Positions 25,563 to 37,317 of a stretch of 64,000 nucleotides of DNA are shown here, piece by piece (position 1 is the first letter of the stretch; every line of letters begins with the position of its first letter). The notes under the pieces were generated by a model that was not told where the DNA came from, did not search any database, and worked only from the letters and a program-made list of their open reading frames with translations. The stretch is from Xylophilus sp. GOD-11R (GTDB lineage Bacteria; Pseudomonadota; Gammaproteobacteria; Burkholderiales; Burkholderiaceae_C). The stretch is taken from NCBI RefSeq assembly GCF_033546935.1, contig NZ_CP137854.1:4898001-4962000 (forward strand), read 5' to 3'. The position numbers were made by a program, and so were the translations under genes.

Positions 25563-28500
25563 ATGGCCCCGGCATTGCGAACCGTCGATATTCCTGAAAC
25601 CGCCGTCGCCGGCGACCGCCTGGGCGACTTCGACGTGGTCGAGGTGCTCTACCGCGGCGAACGCTCCACGGTGCTGCGCTGCCGCCAGGGCGAGCGGACA
25701 CTGGTGGTGAAGTTCCTGCGCGACGAGGCGCTGGCGGTGGGCGACGTGGCCCGCTTTCGACGCGAGTACGAGCTTTCGCGGCGGGTGCGGCACGCGCGCA
25801 TCGTGAGCGCCGACACGCTCGGCAGCCAGGGCGGTTTTCTGTTTCTCACCATGCCCGACGACGGTGCCGTGGCCTTGCGCGATCTGTTGCGTGGCGGGCC
25901 GCTGCCGCTGGCCGACGTGCTGGCCGTGGGCATCGCGCTGGCCGATGCGCTGGCCGAGGTCCATGCCCACGACATCCTGCACAAGGACGTGGCGCCGGGC
26001 AACGTGGTTGTCGACCTGGAGCGCGGCCTGGTCAAGCTGATCGACTTCGGCATCTCGGCCGAGATTTCGAGCGAACGGCCCACACTGGCGCCGCCCGACG
26101 AGCTCGAAGGCACGCTGGCCTGCATGGCACCGGAGCAGACCGGCCGCACCAGCGCCGACGTCGACTACCGGGCCGACTTCTACGGACTGGGCGCGACGCT
26201 GCACACGCTGGTGGCCGGCACCCCGCCCTTTCCCGGCCAGGATCCGGTCGCCCTGGTGCATGCCCACCTGGCGCTGTCGCCGCCTTCCCTGCGCGCCCTG
26301 CGGCCGCAGACGCCGGTCGCGCTGTGCGCCATCGTCGAGCGTCTGCTGAGCAAGCAGCCCGAGTCGCGCTACCAGAGCCACGAGGCGCTGCGGCGCGACC
26401 TGGTGCATGTGCGCGCGCAGCTGGGCACGCCCGAAGCGCTGGACGGCTGGCGGCCAGCTGCCGGCGACCTGCCGCAGCGTTTCCAGGTGTCGACCCGGCT
26501 CTATGGCCGTTCGGACGAGACGCTGCGGCTGCTGGCCGCCTTCGAGACGGCGGCGTCGGGCGCGGCCCAGGCGGTGCTGATCGACGGCACTTCGGGCATC
26601 GGCAAGACCGCGCTGGTGCACGAGGTGCTGCGCGCGTTGCTGGCCCGGCGCGGCGAGATGGTGGAGGGCAAGTTCAACCAGTTCGGCCAGCAGGCGCCCG
26701 GCGCGGCCTTCGTGCAGGCTTTGCGCCAGCGCGTGCGGCAGCTGCTGGCGGGCAGCGCCGCGCAGCAACTGCCGTGGCGCGAGGCCCTGGCGGCGCAGCT
26801 CGGAGCCAACGCCGGTCTGGCGATTGAGGCGGTGCCGGAGCTGGCGCTGCTGCTGGAGCAGGCGCCGCGCGAGGCGCCACCGCTGGGTCCGCAGGAGGCC
26901 GAGAACCGCTTCCTGCGCACCATGCGCTGCTGCTTCGCGGCCCTGTCGAGCGCGGCGCAACCGCTGGTGGTGTTCATCGACGACCTGCAGTGGGCCGACC
27001 GGGTATCGCGCCGCCTGCTGCGTGAGCTGGCTCTGGACGAAGGGCTGCGGCACCTGCTGATGGTGGGCGCCTGGCGCAGCGACGAGGTGGGCCCGGAGCA
27101 TCCGCTGGCGCGCGACATCGCCGGCTGGACCGAAGCCGGCCGCGTGCCGATACGTTTGTCGGTCGGCCCCTTGCGCCTGGCCGACGTGACCGCCTTGCTG
27201 GCCGACACGCTGCAGCGTTCGGCGCACGACGACGCCATCGTGGAGCTGGCGGCGCTCTGCCATGCGAAGACCGGCGGCAATCCTTTCTTTCTCGGCCGCT
27301 TCCTGCAGGACCTGCAGCGGCGCCGCCAGATCTGGCGCGATCCGGTCGGACCGGCCTGGCGCTGGGACCTGGCCCGCATCGGCCATGAACGCATCGCCGA
27401 TAACGTCGTCTCGCTGATGCTCGAACAGCTCGGTCGATTGCCCGAGCGCACCCGCGAGCTGCTGGCGATCGCCGCCTGCCTCGATGCGCGTTTTCGGCTG
27501 CGCACGCTGGCACAGGTGCGTGGCGAATCCGAGGACACCGTGCTGCGTGGACTGGAGCCGGCGCTGGCCGCCGGCGTGCTGACGCCTTCCGACATGCGCT
27601 ACAAGTGGATCGGCGTGCTCGACGCCCGCGAGCGCGCCGACATCGAGGTCGAGCTCGCCTTCGCTCACGACCGGGTGCAGGAGGCCGCCTATCTGCTGAC
27701 CGCGCCCGAACACCGGGCGGCACTGCACCTGCGCATCGGCCGCACGCTGGGCGCGACCATGACCGACGACGCGCCGGATTTCGCGGTGGTGAACCACCTC
27801 AACCGCGGCGCCGCGCTGATCGTGCAGGACATCGACGGCCGCGCCGAACTCGCCCGGCTGGCGGCGTGGAACGAACGGCTTTCGTATGTGGCGCGCGACC
27901 GCGCTTCCTTCGATCTGGCCGCCGACCATGCGGCGCGCGCCGTGACGCTGGCAGGTCCGTCGGCCTGGAAGACCGATCGGTCCGCCATGCTCGCGCTGCA
28001 TGTACACGCGGCCCGCATGGCCGGCCTCAAGGGCGACGACGAGGCGATGGGCCTGCTGATCGAGCGGGCGTCCAACGAAACCCTGGAGCCCTCGGAGCGG
28101 GCGAGCCTGCTCGACGTGCGGGTCGAGGCCTCGTACGGCCTGGGGCGCCTGGACGAAACCATCGAGCTCGGCCTGCAGGCGCTGCGCCTGCTCGACCAGG
28201 AGCCGCCCGCCGTGGCCGGACCCGCCGACGTGCTGCGCCTGGTCGCCGAAGTACGCGACAAGATCGAAGCCGTGGGCATCGCCGCGCTGGCCGAGCTGCC
28301 GGTGATGCAGGCCAGCCTGCCGCACCAGCAGCTGGCGGTGATCGCGCGCATGACGGCCGCCGCCTATATCGCGCGGCCCTCGCTGCTGCCGCTGCTGACC
28401 GTGCTGCAGATGCGGCTGATGCTGGTCCACGGCCACGCGCCGCAGGCCTTGTCGGCCTACACCGTGATGGGTCTGCTGGTGGCCGAGCTGCTGGGCGACT

Positions 28501-30917
28501 ACCGTTTCGGCTGGTCGCTCGGCCGCATGTCGATGGGGCTGATCGAGCGCCATGGCTGGCAGCAGGTGCAGGCGCACGCGGGCTTCTCTTTCGGGGCTTT
28601 TCTGCAGCACTGGATCGAGCCGCCGCGCAGCACGCTGCCGGCCTGGATCGAGGTGCACCGCAACGGCCTGGAAAACGGCAACCTGCGCCACGCCGGTCTG
28701 GCGCTGGTGCTGCACGGCAGCCACGCGCTGCTTGGCGGCATGCCGCTGTCGCAAGTGGAGCCCTTGCTGGCGCAGCACCTGGCCACGCTGCGGCGGGTGC
28801 GCCAGCCGGTGGCGCACGACTATGTGCAGGTGCTGTTCGAGTCGGTGCGCGCGCTGCAGCGGCCCCGCCTGGTGTCGCGCCCGCTGGAGCACGACGGCTG
28901 GCGCCGCGACACCGCCCTCGAAGGCTTCGCGGCCCGCAAGGACCAGACCGGCGCGCTCTTCGTGCATGTCTTCGAATGCTGCCTGTATGCGCTGTCCGGG
29001 CGACATGCCGAGGCGGTCGCGGCGGGTGAGGCCGCCGCGGCGCTGTTCTCGGCCGGGCGGGGACTCGGCATGGTCGCCTTCTGCATCTATTTCACCGCCT
29101 CGGCGCGGCTCGCGCTGGTGCGCGAAGGCCGGGCGCCGGAGGGTTGGCGCGCGCAGGTCAATGCCGCCATCGAACGGTTCCGGCCCTGGCTGGTGGCCAG
29201 CGGTCGGTTGCTGCCGCTGCAGCAACTCCTGGTGGCGCAACGGGCGGCCGCCGACGCGGACGAAGGCCTCAAGCGCGCGTCGCTGGACGCGGCCCTGGAG
29301 GCGGTGCGCGATGCCGACGACCTGATGCTGCTGGCCATCGTGCGCCAGCAGCGCGCCTTGCTGCTCGACCAGCCCGCCGAACAGGCCGAGGCGCGTGCGG
29401 TGCTGCTGCGCTGGGGTGCACCGGCAGCGGTCACCGGCCGTTTCGCCGACAGCCTGGCGCCGACGGTGCCGAGCACGCCCGTACGCGCGCTCGACCTTGG
29501 GGCGCTGATGAAGGCGGTGCAGGCGATCACCGCCGAGATCGCCTTCGCGCCCCTGCTGCACCGGCTGCTGCAGGTACTGCGGGAGAACGCGGGCGCCGTG
29601 CGGGTGGCGGTGGTGCTGCGCGGCACCGAGGGCTGGCTGCTGCAGGCCGACAGCGCCGCGGCGTCGGGTGCGCCGGTGCCCGAAGCCCGGTCGCTGGAGC
29701 AATCGGGCGAGCGCCTGCCGCTGGAGATCCTGCGCACGGTGCTGGCCACCGGCCAGGCGATCCGCGCGGACGACGCCCGCGCCGAGCACCCCTGGGACCG
29801 CGTGGCCTACGTGCAGCGCCGGCTCGTGCGCTCGCTGCTGTGCATGCCGCTGGTGCGCCAGGGCGTAGTCACCGGCGCGCTCTACCTGGAGAACGGCGCG
29901 GCCAGCGGTGCGTTTCCGCCGCAGCGCATCGAGTTCCTGGAACTGCTGCTGGGCAACGTGGTGAGCGCGCTCGAGAACGCCCGGCTCTACGCCGAGGTGC
30001 GTGGCCTGGCCGACACCCTGGAGCGCCGTGTCGCCGAACGTACCAGCGAACTGCGCGCCAGCGAGGAGCGCACCCTGACGATCCTGCGCAACATCCCGCT
30101 GCCGGTGGTGGTGTCGCGGGTGTCGGACGACAGCTTCGTCTACGCCAACGAACGCGCTGCTGCGATGGCCGGCATGAGCGTGCCCGACCTCACCGGCCGC
30201 GCGCCACGCACCATGTACCGCCATCCCGCCGAGCGCGACCGCCTGATGTCCGCCTTCCGGCGCAAGGGCCTGGTGCACGACTTCGAAGCCAACCTGATCG
30301 ATGCGCACGGCCGCGACCTGTGGGCGCTGATCTCGCTCGTTCCCGTGGTCTACGACGGCGAACCCGCCCGCTTGACCACCATCGTCGACATCACCGCGCG
30401 CAAGTCGGAAGAACAAGCCCTGCGGCGTGCCGCGGCCACCGACGACCTGACCGGGCTGGCCGGCCGGGGCCACTTCATGCGCATGGCCAACGAGGAGCTG
30501 ACCGCCGCGCTGCTGCACGGCCGGCCCCTGGCGCTGGTGATGGTCGACGTCGATCACTTCAAGCGCATCAACGACCGCCACGGCCACGCCGCGGGCGACC
30601 GGGCGCTGCGCGAGGTGGCGTCGATCTGCGACGAGGTGACGCGCGCGCAAGACCTCGCCGGGCGCATCGGCGGCGAGGAGTTCTGCCTGCTCATGCCCGA
30701 CGCCGACGTGAACGCCGCACTCGCCGTGGCCGAGCGCCTGCGCGCCGCGCTGGCGGCCCATCCGATGGAGATCGGCGGCGAGCCGACGCAGCTCACCGCC
30801 AGCCTCGGCGTGACCCAGGTGCGGCCGGGTGACTCGATCTCGCTGCTGCTGGCACGGGCCGACGCGGCGCTCTATGCGGCCAAGCGCGGCGGGCGCAACC
30901 AGGTGGCGGTCGCATGA
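25563..30917 (+). CDS. Giant sensor: Ser/Thr kinase-like, AAA ATPase, GAF, PAS and GGDEF domains
   Basis: A 1784-residue cytoplasmic protein. Domain order: kinase-like domain (about 20-285; Lys50, HKD at 140-142, DFG at 161-163, MAPEQTGR), STAND/AAA-type ATPase (Walker A GTSGIGKT near 342, Walker [12 protein letters not shown] near 470), a long helical repeat region (about 640-1300), GAF (about 1317-1477), PAS (about 1503-1613) and GGDEF (about 1625-1784). The cyclase motif is GGEEF with an intact I-site RAQD. The catalytic loop HKDVAPGN lacks the usual Lys, as in related bacterial HKDINPSN kinases. Signals are unknown. The start is uncertain; 25563 gives the first residues before the kinase fold. 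Confidence 0.85.
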   Translation: MAPALRTVDIPETAVAGDRLGDFDVVEVLYRGERSTVLRCRQGERTLVVKFLRDEALAVGDVARFRREYELSRRVRHARIVSADTLGSQGGFLFLTMPDDGAVALRDLLRGGPLPLADVLAVGIALADALAEVHAHDILHKDVAPGNVVVDLERGLVKLIDFGISAEISSERPTLAPPDELEGTLACMAPEQTGRTSADVDYRADFYGLGATLHTLVAGTPPFPGQDPVALVHAHLALSPPSLRALRPQTPVALCAIVERLLSKQPESRYQSHEALRRDLVHVRAQLGTPEALDGWRPAAGDLPQRFQVSTRLYGRSDETLRLLAAFETAASGAAQAVLIDGTSGIGKTALVHEVLRALLARRGEMVEGKFNQFGQQAPGAAFVQALRQRVRQLLAGSAAQQLPWREALAAQLGANAGLAIEAVPELALLLEQAPREAPPLGPQEAENRFLRTMRCCFAALSSAAQPLVVFIDDLQWADRVSRRLLRELALDEGLRHLLMVGAWRSDEVGPEHPLARDIAGWTEAGRVPIRLSVGPLRLADVTALLADTLQRSAHDDAIVELAALCHAKTGGNPFFLGRFLQDLQRRRQIWRDPVGPAWRWDLARIGHERIADNVVSLMLEQLGRLPERTRELLAIAACLDARFRLRTLAQVRGESEDTVLRGLEPALAAGVLTPSDMRYKWIGVLDARERADIEVELAFAHDRVQEAAYLLTAPEHRAALHLRIGRTLGATMTDDAPDFAVVNHLNRGAALIVQDIDGRAELARLAAWNERLSYVARDRASFDLAADHAARAVTLAGPSAWKTDRSAMLALHVHAARMAGLKGDDEAMGLLIERASNETLEPSERASLLDVRVEASYGLGRLDETIELGLQALRLLDQEPPAVAGPADVLRLVAEVRDKIEAVGIAALAELPVMQASLPHQQLAVIARMTAAAYIARPSLLPLLTVLQMRLMLVHGHAPQALSAYTVMGLLVAELLGDYRFGWSLGRMSMGLIERHGWQQVQAHAGFSFGAFLQHWIEPPRSTLPAWIEVHRNGLENGNLRHAGLALVLHGSHALLGGMPLSQVEPLLAQHLATLRRVRQPVAHDYVQVLFESVRALQRPRLVSRPLEHDGWRRDTALEGFAARKDQTGALFVHVFECCLYALSGRHAEAVAAGEAAAALFSAGRGLGMVAFCIYFTASARLALVREGRAPEGWRAQVNAAIERFRPWLVASGRLLPLQQLLVAQRAAADADEGLKRASLDAALEAVRDADDLMLLAIVRQQRALLLDQPAEQAEARAVLLRWGAPAAVTGRFADSLAPTVPSTPVRALDLGALMKAVQAITAEIAFAPLLHRLLQVLRENAGAVRVAVVLRGTEGWLLQADSAAASGAPVPEARSLEQSGERLPLEILRTVLATGQAIRADDARAEHPWDRVAYVQRRLVRSLLCMPLVRQGVVTGALYLENGAASGAFPPQRIEFLELLLGNVVSALENARLYAEVRGLADTLERRVAERTSELRASEERTLTILRNIPLPVVVSRVSDDSFVYANERAAAMAGMSVPDLTGRAPRTMYRHPAERDRLMSAFRRKGLVHDFEANLIDAHGRDLWALISLVPVVYDGEPARLTTIVDITARKSEEQALRRAAATDDLTGLAGRGHFMRMANEELTAALLHGRPLALVMVDVDHFKRINDRHGHAAGDRALREVASICDEVTRAQDLAGRIGGEEFCLLMPDADVNAALAVAERLRAALAAHPMEIGGEPTQLTASLGVTQVRPGDSISLLLARADAALYAAKRGGRNQVAVA

Positions 30918-30999
30918 ACATCGCCGGACGGTACCTGTCGGCCGCTGGACGGCTTCGGAGCGCGCGCTAAACTCGCGCACTTTGACAACGCTTGTCTCC

Positions 31000-31716
31000 A
31001 TGGCCGCATCTACCGGTTCCGCCGCCCGCGCCAGCTTCGACCTGAAGAGCGCCACACTGCCGTTGATCTCGGTCGTGTTGCGCACGGCGGATCCGCAGGC
31101 CCTGGTCCAGGAGGTCGAGCGCCGCCTGGCCGAACAGGCCGACTTCTTCGACCAGGACCCGGTCCTGATCGACCTCGGCCAGCTGCCGGCCGGCCACGAC
31201 GTCGATTTCACCGCGCTGGTGCGCACCCTGCGCCGCCTGCGGGTGCTGCCGGTGGGTGTGCGCGGCATCCGCGCCGACCAGGTCGAGGCCGCCCGTGCCG
31301 CCGGCCTGACCGAGGCGCCCGACATTCCTGCCGCCCGTCCGGCCCCGGCTCCCGTCGCGCCGCCCCAGGCCGCACCGTCGGCCCTGCCCACCATGGTGAT
31401 CGAGCGCCCGCTGCGTTCGGGCCAGCAGGTGTATGCCCGCAACGCCGACCTGATCGTGATGGCGGCGGTGAGCAACGGCGCCGAGGTCATCGCCGACGGC
31501 AACGTGCACGTCTACGCGCCGCTGCGCGGCAAGGCCATCGCCGGCGCGCGCGGCAATACCGCCGCGCGCATTTTCGCCACCTGCATGCAGCCGGAGCTGG
31601 TGTCCATCGCCGGCATCTACCGCACCGCCGAAACCCCGCTGCCGGCCGAGATCCAGGGCCGCGCGGCCAAGATCAGCCTGGTCGGCGAGAAGCTCGTGAT
31701 CGAGTCGCTGCAGTAG
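31000..31716 (+). CDS. minC: Septum site-determining protein MinC
   Basis: A 238-residue MinC, the FtsZ-polymerisation inhibitor of the Min system. The N-terminal FtsZ-binding domain (about 8-105) is joined by a Pro/Ala-rich linker (AARPAPAPVAPPQAAPSALP) to the C-terminal beta-helical domain with RSGQQVYARNADLIV and NVHVYAPLRGKAIAGARG, which binds MinD. It is the first gene of minCDE. The ATG at 31000 fits the domain start. Confidence 0.95.
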   Translation: MAASTGSAARASFDLKSATLPLISVVLRTADPQALVQEVERRLAEQADFFDQDPVLIDLGQLPAGHDVDFTALVRTLRRLRVLPVGVRGIRADQVEAARAAGLTEAPDIPAARPAPAPVAPPQAAPSALPTMVIERPLRSGQQVYARNADLIVMAAVSNGAEVIADGNVHVYAPLRGKAIAGARGNTAARIFATCMQPELVSIAGIYRTAETPLPAEIQGRAAKISLVGEKLVIESLQ

Positions 31717-31783
31717 GCGACACGGCCGCACCTGCTCATCTCCCATTCCAAACATTCTTCGAAATTTCAAGGACAGCAACAAC

Positions 31784-32596
31784 ATGGCCAAGATCGTCGT
31801 GGTGACTTCCGGCAAGGGCGGCGTGGGCAAGACCACGACCAGCGCAAGCTTCGCCTCGGGCCTCGCGCTGAAGGGCTTCAAGACAGCGGTGATCGACTTC
31901 GACGTCGGCCTGCGCAACCTCGATCTGATCATGGGCTGCGAGCGTCGGGTGGTGTATGACCTCATCAACGTGATCCACGGCGAGGCCAACCTGAACCAGG
32001 CGCTGATCAAGGACAAGCAGTGCGAGAACCTCTTCGTGCTGGCGGCCTCGCAGACGCGCGACAAGGAATCGCTGACCCAGGAAGGCGTCGAGAAGGTGCT
32101 CAAGGACCTGGCCGACATGGGTTTCGACTACATCGTCTGCGACTCGCCCGCCGGCATCGAGACCGGTGCGCTGATGGCCATGTACTTCGCCGACGAGGCT
32201 CTGGTGGTGACCAACCCCGAGGTGTCCTCGGTGCGCGACTCCGACCGCATCCTCGGCATTCTCGGCAGCAAGACCAAGCGCGCCATCGAGAGCGGAGAGC
32301 CGGTCAAGGAACACCTCATCATCACCCGCTACAACCCGTCGCGGGTGGAGGACGGGCAGATGCTCTCGCTGCAGGACATCCAGGACATCCTGCGCATACC
32401 GCTGATGGGCGTGGTGCCCGAATCCGAGACGGTGCTGCAGGCGTCCAACCAGGGCACGCCGGCGATCCACATCGAGGGCAGCGATGTGTCCGAGGCCTAC
32501 AAGGACGTGGTCGCGCGTTTCCTCGGCGAGGAGCGCCCGATGCGCTTCACCGAAGCCCAGAAACCGGGCCTCTTCAAGCGCCTCTTCGGGAGGTAA
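31784..32596 (+). CDS. minD: Septum site-determining ATPase MinD
   Basis: A 270-residue MinD. The deviant Walker A motif GKGGVGKTT is at residues about 10-18, the switch regions follow, and a C-terminal amphipathic membrane-targeting helix ([11 protein letters not shown]) closes the protein. It recruits MinC to the membrane and oscillates with MinE to place the division site. It lies 67 bases after minC and 5 bases before minE. Confidence 0.97.
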   Translation: MAKIVVVTSGKGGVGKTTTSASFASGLALKGFKTAVIDFDVGLRNLDLIMGCERRVVYDLINVIHGEANLNQALIKDKQCENLFVLAASQTRDKESLTQEGVEKVLKDLADMGFDYIVCDSPAGIETGALMAMYFADEALVVTNPEVSSVRDSDRILGILGSKTKRAIESGEPVKEHLIITRYNPSRVEDGQMLSLQDIQDILRIPLMGVVPESETVLQASNQGTPAIHIEGSDVSEAYKDVVARFLGEERPMRFTEAQKPGLFKRLFGR

Positions 32597-32601
32597 GCAA
32601 G

Positions 32602-32877
32602 ATGTCCCTGCTGTCCTTCCTGCTGGGGGAAAAGAAGAAGTCTGCGAGCGTGGCCAAGGAGCGGCTCCAGATCATCCTGGCGCACGAGCGCACCGGGCTG
32701 GGCGCGGTTCGTCCCGACTACCTGCCTGCGCTGCAGCGCGAACTGGTCGCGGTGATCAGCAAATACGTCGCCATCGACGCGCGTGACATCAAGGTCAATC
32801 TGGAGCGCCAGGACAACTTCGACGTGCTCGAGGTGAAGATCGAACTGCCCGAGGCCGGCGCCAAGGCCGCGGGCTGA
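32602..32877 (+). CDS. minE: Cell division topological specificity factor MinE
   Basis: A 91-residue MinE. The N-terminal membrane/MinD-binding part ([22 protein letters not shown]) and the dimerisation domain ([20 protein letters not shown]) are conserved. It stimulates MinD ATPase to drive pole-to-pole oscillation. Last gene of minCDE; it converges on the DUF1501 gene with a 36-base gap. Confidence 0.96.
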   Translation: MSLLSFLLGEKKKSASVAKERLQIILAHERTGLGAVRPDYLPALQRELVAVISKYVAIDARDIKVNLERQDNFDVLEVKIELPEAGAKAAG

Positions 32878-32913
32878 CGGCCGACGCGCCCGCGCCGTGC
32901 GTGCGCGCGATGC

Positions 32914-34398
32914 TCAGGGCGGCGGCGGCGGCGGCGACTGCATGAAGCCCAGGTCGCGCGGGTAGTCGGGGCGGCCCGCCTCCGTGCCGAAATTCGCCAG
33001 GTTGGGCAACACCGTCGTGAGCTGGTCCTGAGGTACGCCGAACCAGCGCGCGAGGGTCGCCGCGTACTGGTCGACCGAGGTGCTGGGCAGCAGGCGGCCC
33101 TGGCCGATGTGCCACTGGTCTTCCGCCGCCGCCGTGTTGGTGACGCTCACCGGCGGTGCCGTGCCGTAGAAGCACTGTCCTTTCACCGCACCGCCAAGGA
33201 TGAAGTGGTGCGATCCCCAGCCGTGGTCGGAACCGTTGCCGTTGATCGCCAGCGTGCGGCCGAAATCGGAAGCGGTGAAGGTGGTGACCTGGTCGGCCAG
33301 GCCGATTTCGACCGTCGCGGCATAGAAGGCTTCCAGGGCCGCACTGACCCGGCCGAGCAACACCGGCTGCTGGGCGGCCATGTTGTCGTGCAGGTCGAAT
33401 CCGCCGAGCGAGACGAAGAACACCTGGCGCGAGGCCGGCCCGAGGCTGCCGCGCGCGTTGATCAGCCGCGCCACGATCTTGAGTTGGTCGCCGAGCGCAT
33501 TGTTCGTGGGAAAGACGGTGTGCACGACGCTGCTGGGGCCGATCGCGGCGGCCACTAGTGTCTCGGTCGCGATGGCCCGCTTGGTCACTCGGTTGTATTC
33601 GTTCTCCAGCTGATGGGTTCGCGGCTGCTGGATCAGCGTGGCCAGAGCGGCCTTCACCGCACTGAGGTTGTAGGGCGCCGTCTTGATCGGTTGGATCGGC
33701 ACCGCCCCCGAGGTGTTGACCTGGTATTGCGCCGCCTCCCGGCCGGACAGGAAGACCGCGTTGCCTGCCGCCGAAATGCAGGTGAATACGGGATTGCCGT
33801 TCGAGGTGATCAACTCGTCGGCGATGCGACCGCCCCAGCCGACACGGGAACCTTCCGGCGCCGACGACTGCCATATCGACTGCTGGTCGTTGTGCGACAT
33901 CAGCTTGGGCGGCGCCGGCCGGGCGCCGGTGCTGTATTGGGCGCGGGTCATCGGCATCACCAACGGGCCCACATTCAGCAGCACGGCGGCCTTGCCGGTG
34001 TTGAACAAGGTGGCCATGCCCGTCATGGCGGGATGCAGGGCGTACTGGCGGTCGTCGGGCAGCGGCGAGGCCGGCGTGAGCAATGTCGGCACCAGGGCCG
34101 CCTTGGTGAAACCGCTTTCGCCGCGGATCGCGTAGTACTTGGCGTGACTGTCGTCGTCGTAGGTCACGACCGTGTTGGCGTAGTCATTGCCCCCGCTCAG
34201 GAAAACGCAGACCAGCGCCTTGTAGTCGGACGCCGTGGCTGCGGCGGCTTCGCCGATGCCGGCGAGATCGAACGCGAACGGCAGCGCGACGCCACCCAGG
34301 GCGGCCTTGCCGGAGTGCTTCAGGAAGTCGCGACGCGAAGTCTCGGCGGTTACTTGCGTGCTGCCTGTGGAGGCGGCCGGAATGGAAGGAGTTTTCAT
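32914..34398 (-). CDS. DUF1501 domain protein, Tat-exported
   Basis: A 494-residue protein of the DUF1501 family (sulfatase-like alkaline phosphatase fold). A twin-arginine signal, SRRDFLKHSGKAALGG, is at residues about 21-36. Then come LVCVFLSGGNDYANTVV, MSHNDQQSIWQ and, towards the end, SDFGRT and DHGWGSHHFILGG, the family's metal-site-like motifs. It ends in an odd polyproline tail (SPPPPPP). The start overlaps the DUF1800 stop (ATGA). The pair is common in proteobacteria; its function is not established. Confidence 0.9.
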   Translation of the reverse strand: MKTPSIPAASTGSTQVTAETSRRDFLKHSGKAALGGVALPFAFDLAGIGEAAAATASDYKALVCVFLSGGNDYANTVVTYDDDSHAKYYAIRGESGFTKAALVPTLLTPASPLPDDRQYALHPAMTGMATLFNTGKAAVLLNVGPLVMPMTRAQYSTGARPAPPKLMSHNDQQSIWQSSAPEGSRVGWGGRIADELITSNGNPVFTCISAAGNAVFLSGREAAQYQVNTSGAVPIQPIKTAPYNLSAVKAALATLIQQPRTHQLENEYNRVTKRAIATETLVAAAIGPSSVVHTVFPTNNALGDQLKIVARLINARGSLGPASRQVFFVSLGGFDLHDNMAAQQPVLLGRVSAALEAFYAATVEIGLADQVTTFTASDFGRTLAINGNGSDHGWGSHHFILGGAVKGQCFYGTAPPVSVTNTAAAEDQWHIGQGRLLPSTSVDQYAATLARWFGVPQDQLTTVLPNLANFGTEAGRPDYPRDLGFMQSPPPPPP

Positions 34399-36317
34399 TT
34401 CTGCACCAGGTATTCGGCCGAGGACATGATCAACAAAAGTGCCGCTGCTATGCGCGACCGCTTGCTGACGGTAGAGCTGTTCGCGCTGAGCGGCGTTGCG
34501 CTGAGCGCGGTCACGATCAGATCGACCGTGTCGCTGGAGAGCTGGCCCGCGGCCATCAGCAGGTTCAGCCGTGCCACCAGCGCGGCGGCATCGTGGGCGA
34601 TCGGGATCTCGGCCGCATAGCTGGCGGCGAGGTCGAAGCCGTCCGTGGCGTTGTTGCCGGGCTCGGGTTGATTGGGCGCGGCGACGTAGACGCCGTACCG
34701 CAAGAGGGTGACGAGGTAGTTGATGTAGCCGCTGACGGTCGTTTCGTTGACCAGCTGGAATTCGGGCGCGACCATGCCGGCGTCGGCGATAGAGGTACCC
34801 GGCGGCACGTACCCGGGACGGAAGAAGTTGAAGATCGAGGAGGCCCGCAACGGGCTCTGTGCCAACAGGGTGGTGGACGAGGTGTCGTACATCTTCCAGC
34901 TCCCGCGCGCCGAGTTGAAGCCGAAAGTGCGCCCCCATTGCGCTATGCGCAACATCGGCTCGCGAAGCTTGCCGTAGGTGGGACTGGTGAGCCCCTGCGC
35001 ACCACGTGCTTCGTCGTCGAGAAGAACCGCGGCGACGGTCGCCGCGAGGTCACCACGCACGCCTTTGCCGTTGTCGGCGAATGCAGCCGACACCCGTGCC
35101 ACGTAGTCCGGGCTGGGGTTGCTCGTGACCAGCCGCTGAATCAGTTGCTTGCCGATGAACGGACCCACGTTGGGATGGTCGGCGAGGGTGTCCAGCGCGA
35201 TCTTCCGCGCCAGGGCCGGATCGGTGTCGGCGGGAATGGAGGTGCCGAGGAAATTGGCCGCCAGTGGCGAATGCAGGCTCGGATCCATCGCCATCGGCAG
35301 GCGGATGAACGTGGTGCTCGGCACCGAAAGATTGTTGTAGGGGGTATAGGTGTTGGCCGCCCAGTTGTAGCCGTAGCCGGTGAAGACGCGCGCCAGGTTG
35401 GTGACGTCGCTCTGCGTGTAGCTTTCCAGGGGCACACCGCCCGAGGTGATCGGCGTGCCGTCGGCATTGAGCATGACCAGGCCGATCGTCATGAGCTGCA
35501 TCAGTTCGCGGGGAAAGTTTTCGTCGGGCTGGCGTCCAGCGTCGTTTTCCTTCTGGCTGCCGCGCGTGTTGAGGTACATGCCCATGGCGATGTGGAGCGA
35601 GACCTTGTCAAGCAACGTGCGGAAGGTGCCCAGCGCGTTCGCCGACAGGGTGTCCCACCAGTTCGCCATCGCATGCGACGGCCAGTAGTAGCCCGTGCCG
35701 TTGATCGAGACCGAGAAGATCTCGGAAAGCGCGAGTGCCACCCGCTTTCTGACCACGTCGTTGGTCGTGAAGATGTTCATCCAGATCGCGTAGTCGGCCT
35801 GGTAAGGGGTGAAGTGGAAGAACCGGGAGTCGATGGCGTTGTACCCCCGCTGGTTCAGCCAGGCGAAGGTGGTCATCGTGGGAATCACGTCGAATTGCTG
35901 GGCCAGATAGCCCGCGTAGCCGAGGGCCCGGACCTTGGCGATCTCGGCATCGGATGCGCTGAACTGGCATTGCTGCAGAAAACGGCTGGCGTCGCGGTCG
36001 TCGGCCGGGACCATGTTGAGCCGCGTGTAACCCAGCGGGCCGGCAGCACCGCCGGCGTACGTCGTCGACGCGACCGCCTGGAGTCCGGCCGGCGGAAGGG
36101 CCGCGCCCATCTGCCGGAGGCCCGGAGCGATCGTGTCGGCCATCGACGGATCGCCGCCGCCCCCGCAGGCGGCCAGCGCCGCCGCCGCCACGGCACTCGG
36201 CGCGATCCAGGCCGGCGGCGGACGTCCCTGCCGATACGGCGCCTGTTCGGCTGGAGTTTGGAACGCATCGGCCTGGCTGACCGGATGCTGCGCTTCGGTG
36301 GTGTGAGTATTGCTCAT
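34395..36317 (-). CDS. DUF1800 domain protein
   Basis: A 640-residue DUF1800 protein. The N-terminal region has a hydrophobic stretch with a lipobox-like ALAACGGGGD (about 47-56), preceded by a long 35-residue leader, so surface or periplasmic anchoring is possible. Family features include ARFLQQCQFSASDAEI-type sequence, ENFPRELMQLMTIG and HPNVGPFIGKQLIQRLVTSNPS. It is the upstream partner of the DUF1501 gene, overlapping by 4 bases, and the two are probably exported and act together. Function unknown. Confidence 0.9.
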   Translation of the reverse strand: MSNTHTTEAQHPVSQADAFQTPAEQAPYRQGRPPPAWIAPSAVAAAALAACGGGGDPSMADTIAPGLRQMGAALPPAGLQAVASTTYAGGAAGPLGYTRLNMVPADDRDASRFLQQCQFSASDAEIAKVRALGYAGYLAQQFDVIPTMTTFAWLNQRGYNAIDSRFFHFTPYQADYAIWMNIFTTNDVVRKRVALALSEIFSVSINGTGYYWPSHAMANWWDTLSANALGTFRTLLDKVSLHIAMGMYLNTRGSQKENDAGRQPDENFPRELMQLMTIGLVMLNADGTPITSGGVPLESYTQSDVTNLARVFTGYGYNWAANTYTPYNNLSVPSTTFIRLPMAMDPSLHSPLAANFLGTSIPADTDPALARKIALDTLADHPNVGPFIGKQLIQRLVTSNPSPDYVARVSAAFADNGKGVRGDLAATVAAVLLDDEARGAQGLTSPTYGKLREPMLRIAQWGRTFGFNSARGSWKMYDTSSTTLLAQSPLRASSIFNFFRPGYVPPGTSIADAGMVAPEFQLVNETTVSGYINYLVTLLRYGVYVAAPNQPEPGNNATDGFDLAASYAAEIPIAHDAAALVARLNLLMAAGQLSSDTVDLIVTALSATPLSANSSTVSKRSRIAAALLLIMSSAEYLVQK

Positions 36318-36482
36318 GTCCCCATGGTGGAACGAAGTGAGCGAACACTCAACGGTACTTATGGACCAATACGGTATTTGGGCGGCGCAACGCGTATCGC
36401 GTAGGCGGGTCCTGCACGACGCCCGGGCACAGTCCGAATCGCCGGCACCGCGACGACTGACGCCGGCCGCGGCTGTCGCCGC

Positions 36483-37307
36483 CTAGCGCCGCGCCTGCGC
36501 GAGCGCCGCCCGGGTGGAGACCGCCACGGCGCGAGCCGCCTCGGCAAAGTCGGCGCCGCTCGATGCGTACAGGATGGCGCGTGACGAATTGACCGCGATC
36601 GGCGCATCGGCACGCCAGCCGGCCTTGACGGTCGCGGCGGCATCGCCGCCCTGCGCGCCCACGCCGGGAATCAGCAGCGGCACGGTCGGGGCCAGGGCAC
36701 GCACCCGTTCGATCTCCGCCGGGTAGGTCGCGCCGACCACCAGGCCGAGCTGGCCGTTGCGGTTCCACGGACCCTGTGCCAGCCGGGCGATGTGCTCGTA
36801 GAGCAGCGGCTGGCCGGGCACGTCGGCCAGGCGTTGGGCCTGAAAATCGTCGCCGCCGGGGTTGGAGGTGCGGCACAGCAGGAACACGCCCTTGCCCGGT
36901 CGGCGCAGATAGGGCTCGACCGAATCGAAGCCCATGAAGGGCGACAGCGTGACCGCGTCGGCGCCGAAGCGGTCGAAGGCCTCGCGGGCGTATTGCTCGG
37001 CGGTGGAGCCGATGTCGCCGCGTTTGGCGTCGAGGATGACCGGCACGCCCGGCGCCACGCGCTGCAGCGTGTTGACCAGCCGCTCGAGCTGGTCTTCGGC
37101 GCGGTGGGCGGCGAAATAGGCGATCTGCGGCTTGAAGGCGATGGCGAGGTCGGCGGTGGCCTCGGCGATGGCGGCGCAGAAGTCGTGGATCTTGCTCGGA
37201 TCGTCTTTCCAGGCGCCGGGAAAACGGGAAGGTTCGGGATCGAGGCCGACGCAGAGCATCGAGCCGTTTTTGCGCTCGGCGTCGCGCAGCTGGTCGAGGA
37301 AAGTCAT
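36483..37307 (-). CDS. pyrF: Orotidine 5'-phosphate decarboxylase (type 2)
   Basis: A 274-residue PyrF of the longer type 2 class, which makes UMP in pyrimidine synthesis. The catalytic DAKRGD is at residues 93-98 and the phosphate-binding end is [16 protein letters not shown]. The ATG at 37307 opens the normal [16 protein letters not shown]. It is followed by a 165-base gap without a clear terminator and lies 10 bases downstream of the uracil-glycosylase-like gene. Confidence 0.95.
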   Translation of the reverse strand: MTFLDQLRDAERKNGSMLCVGLDPEPSRFPGAWKDDPSKIHDFCAAIAEATADLAIAFKPQIAYFAAHRAEDQLERLVNTLQRVAPGVPVILDAKRGDIGSTAEQYAREAFDRFGADAVTLSPFMGFDSVEPYLRRPGKGVFLLCRTSNPGGDDFQAQRLADVPGQPLLYEHIARLAQGPWNRNGQLGLVVGATYPAEIERVRALAPTVPLLIPGVGAQGGDAAATVKAGWRADAPIAVNSSRAILYASSGADFAEAARAVAVSTRAALAQARR

Positions 37308-37317
37308 GGCGCCGATT

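Noticed and set aside
25410..31502. Very long open frame on the minus strand continuing upstream of the aldehyde dehydrogenase, opposite the giant sensor gene
   Set aside because: It is antisense to a protein with clear domains. Its translation is rich in His, Arg and Gln without any family, as expected from high-GC shadow frames.
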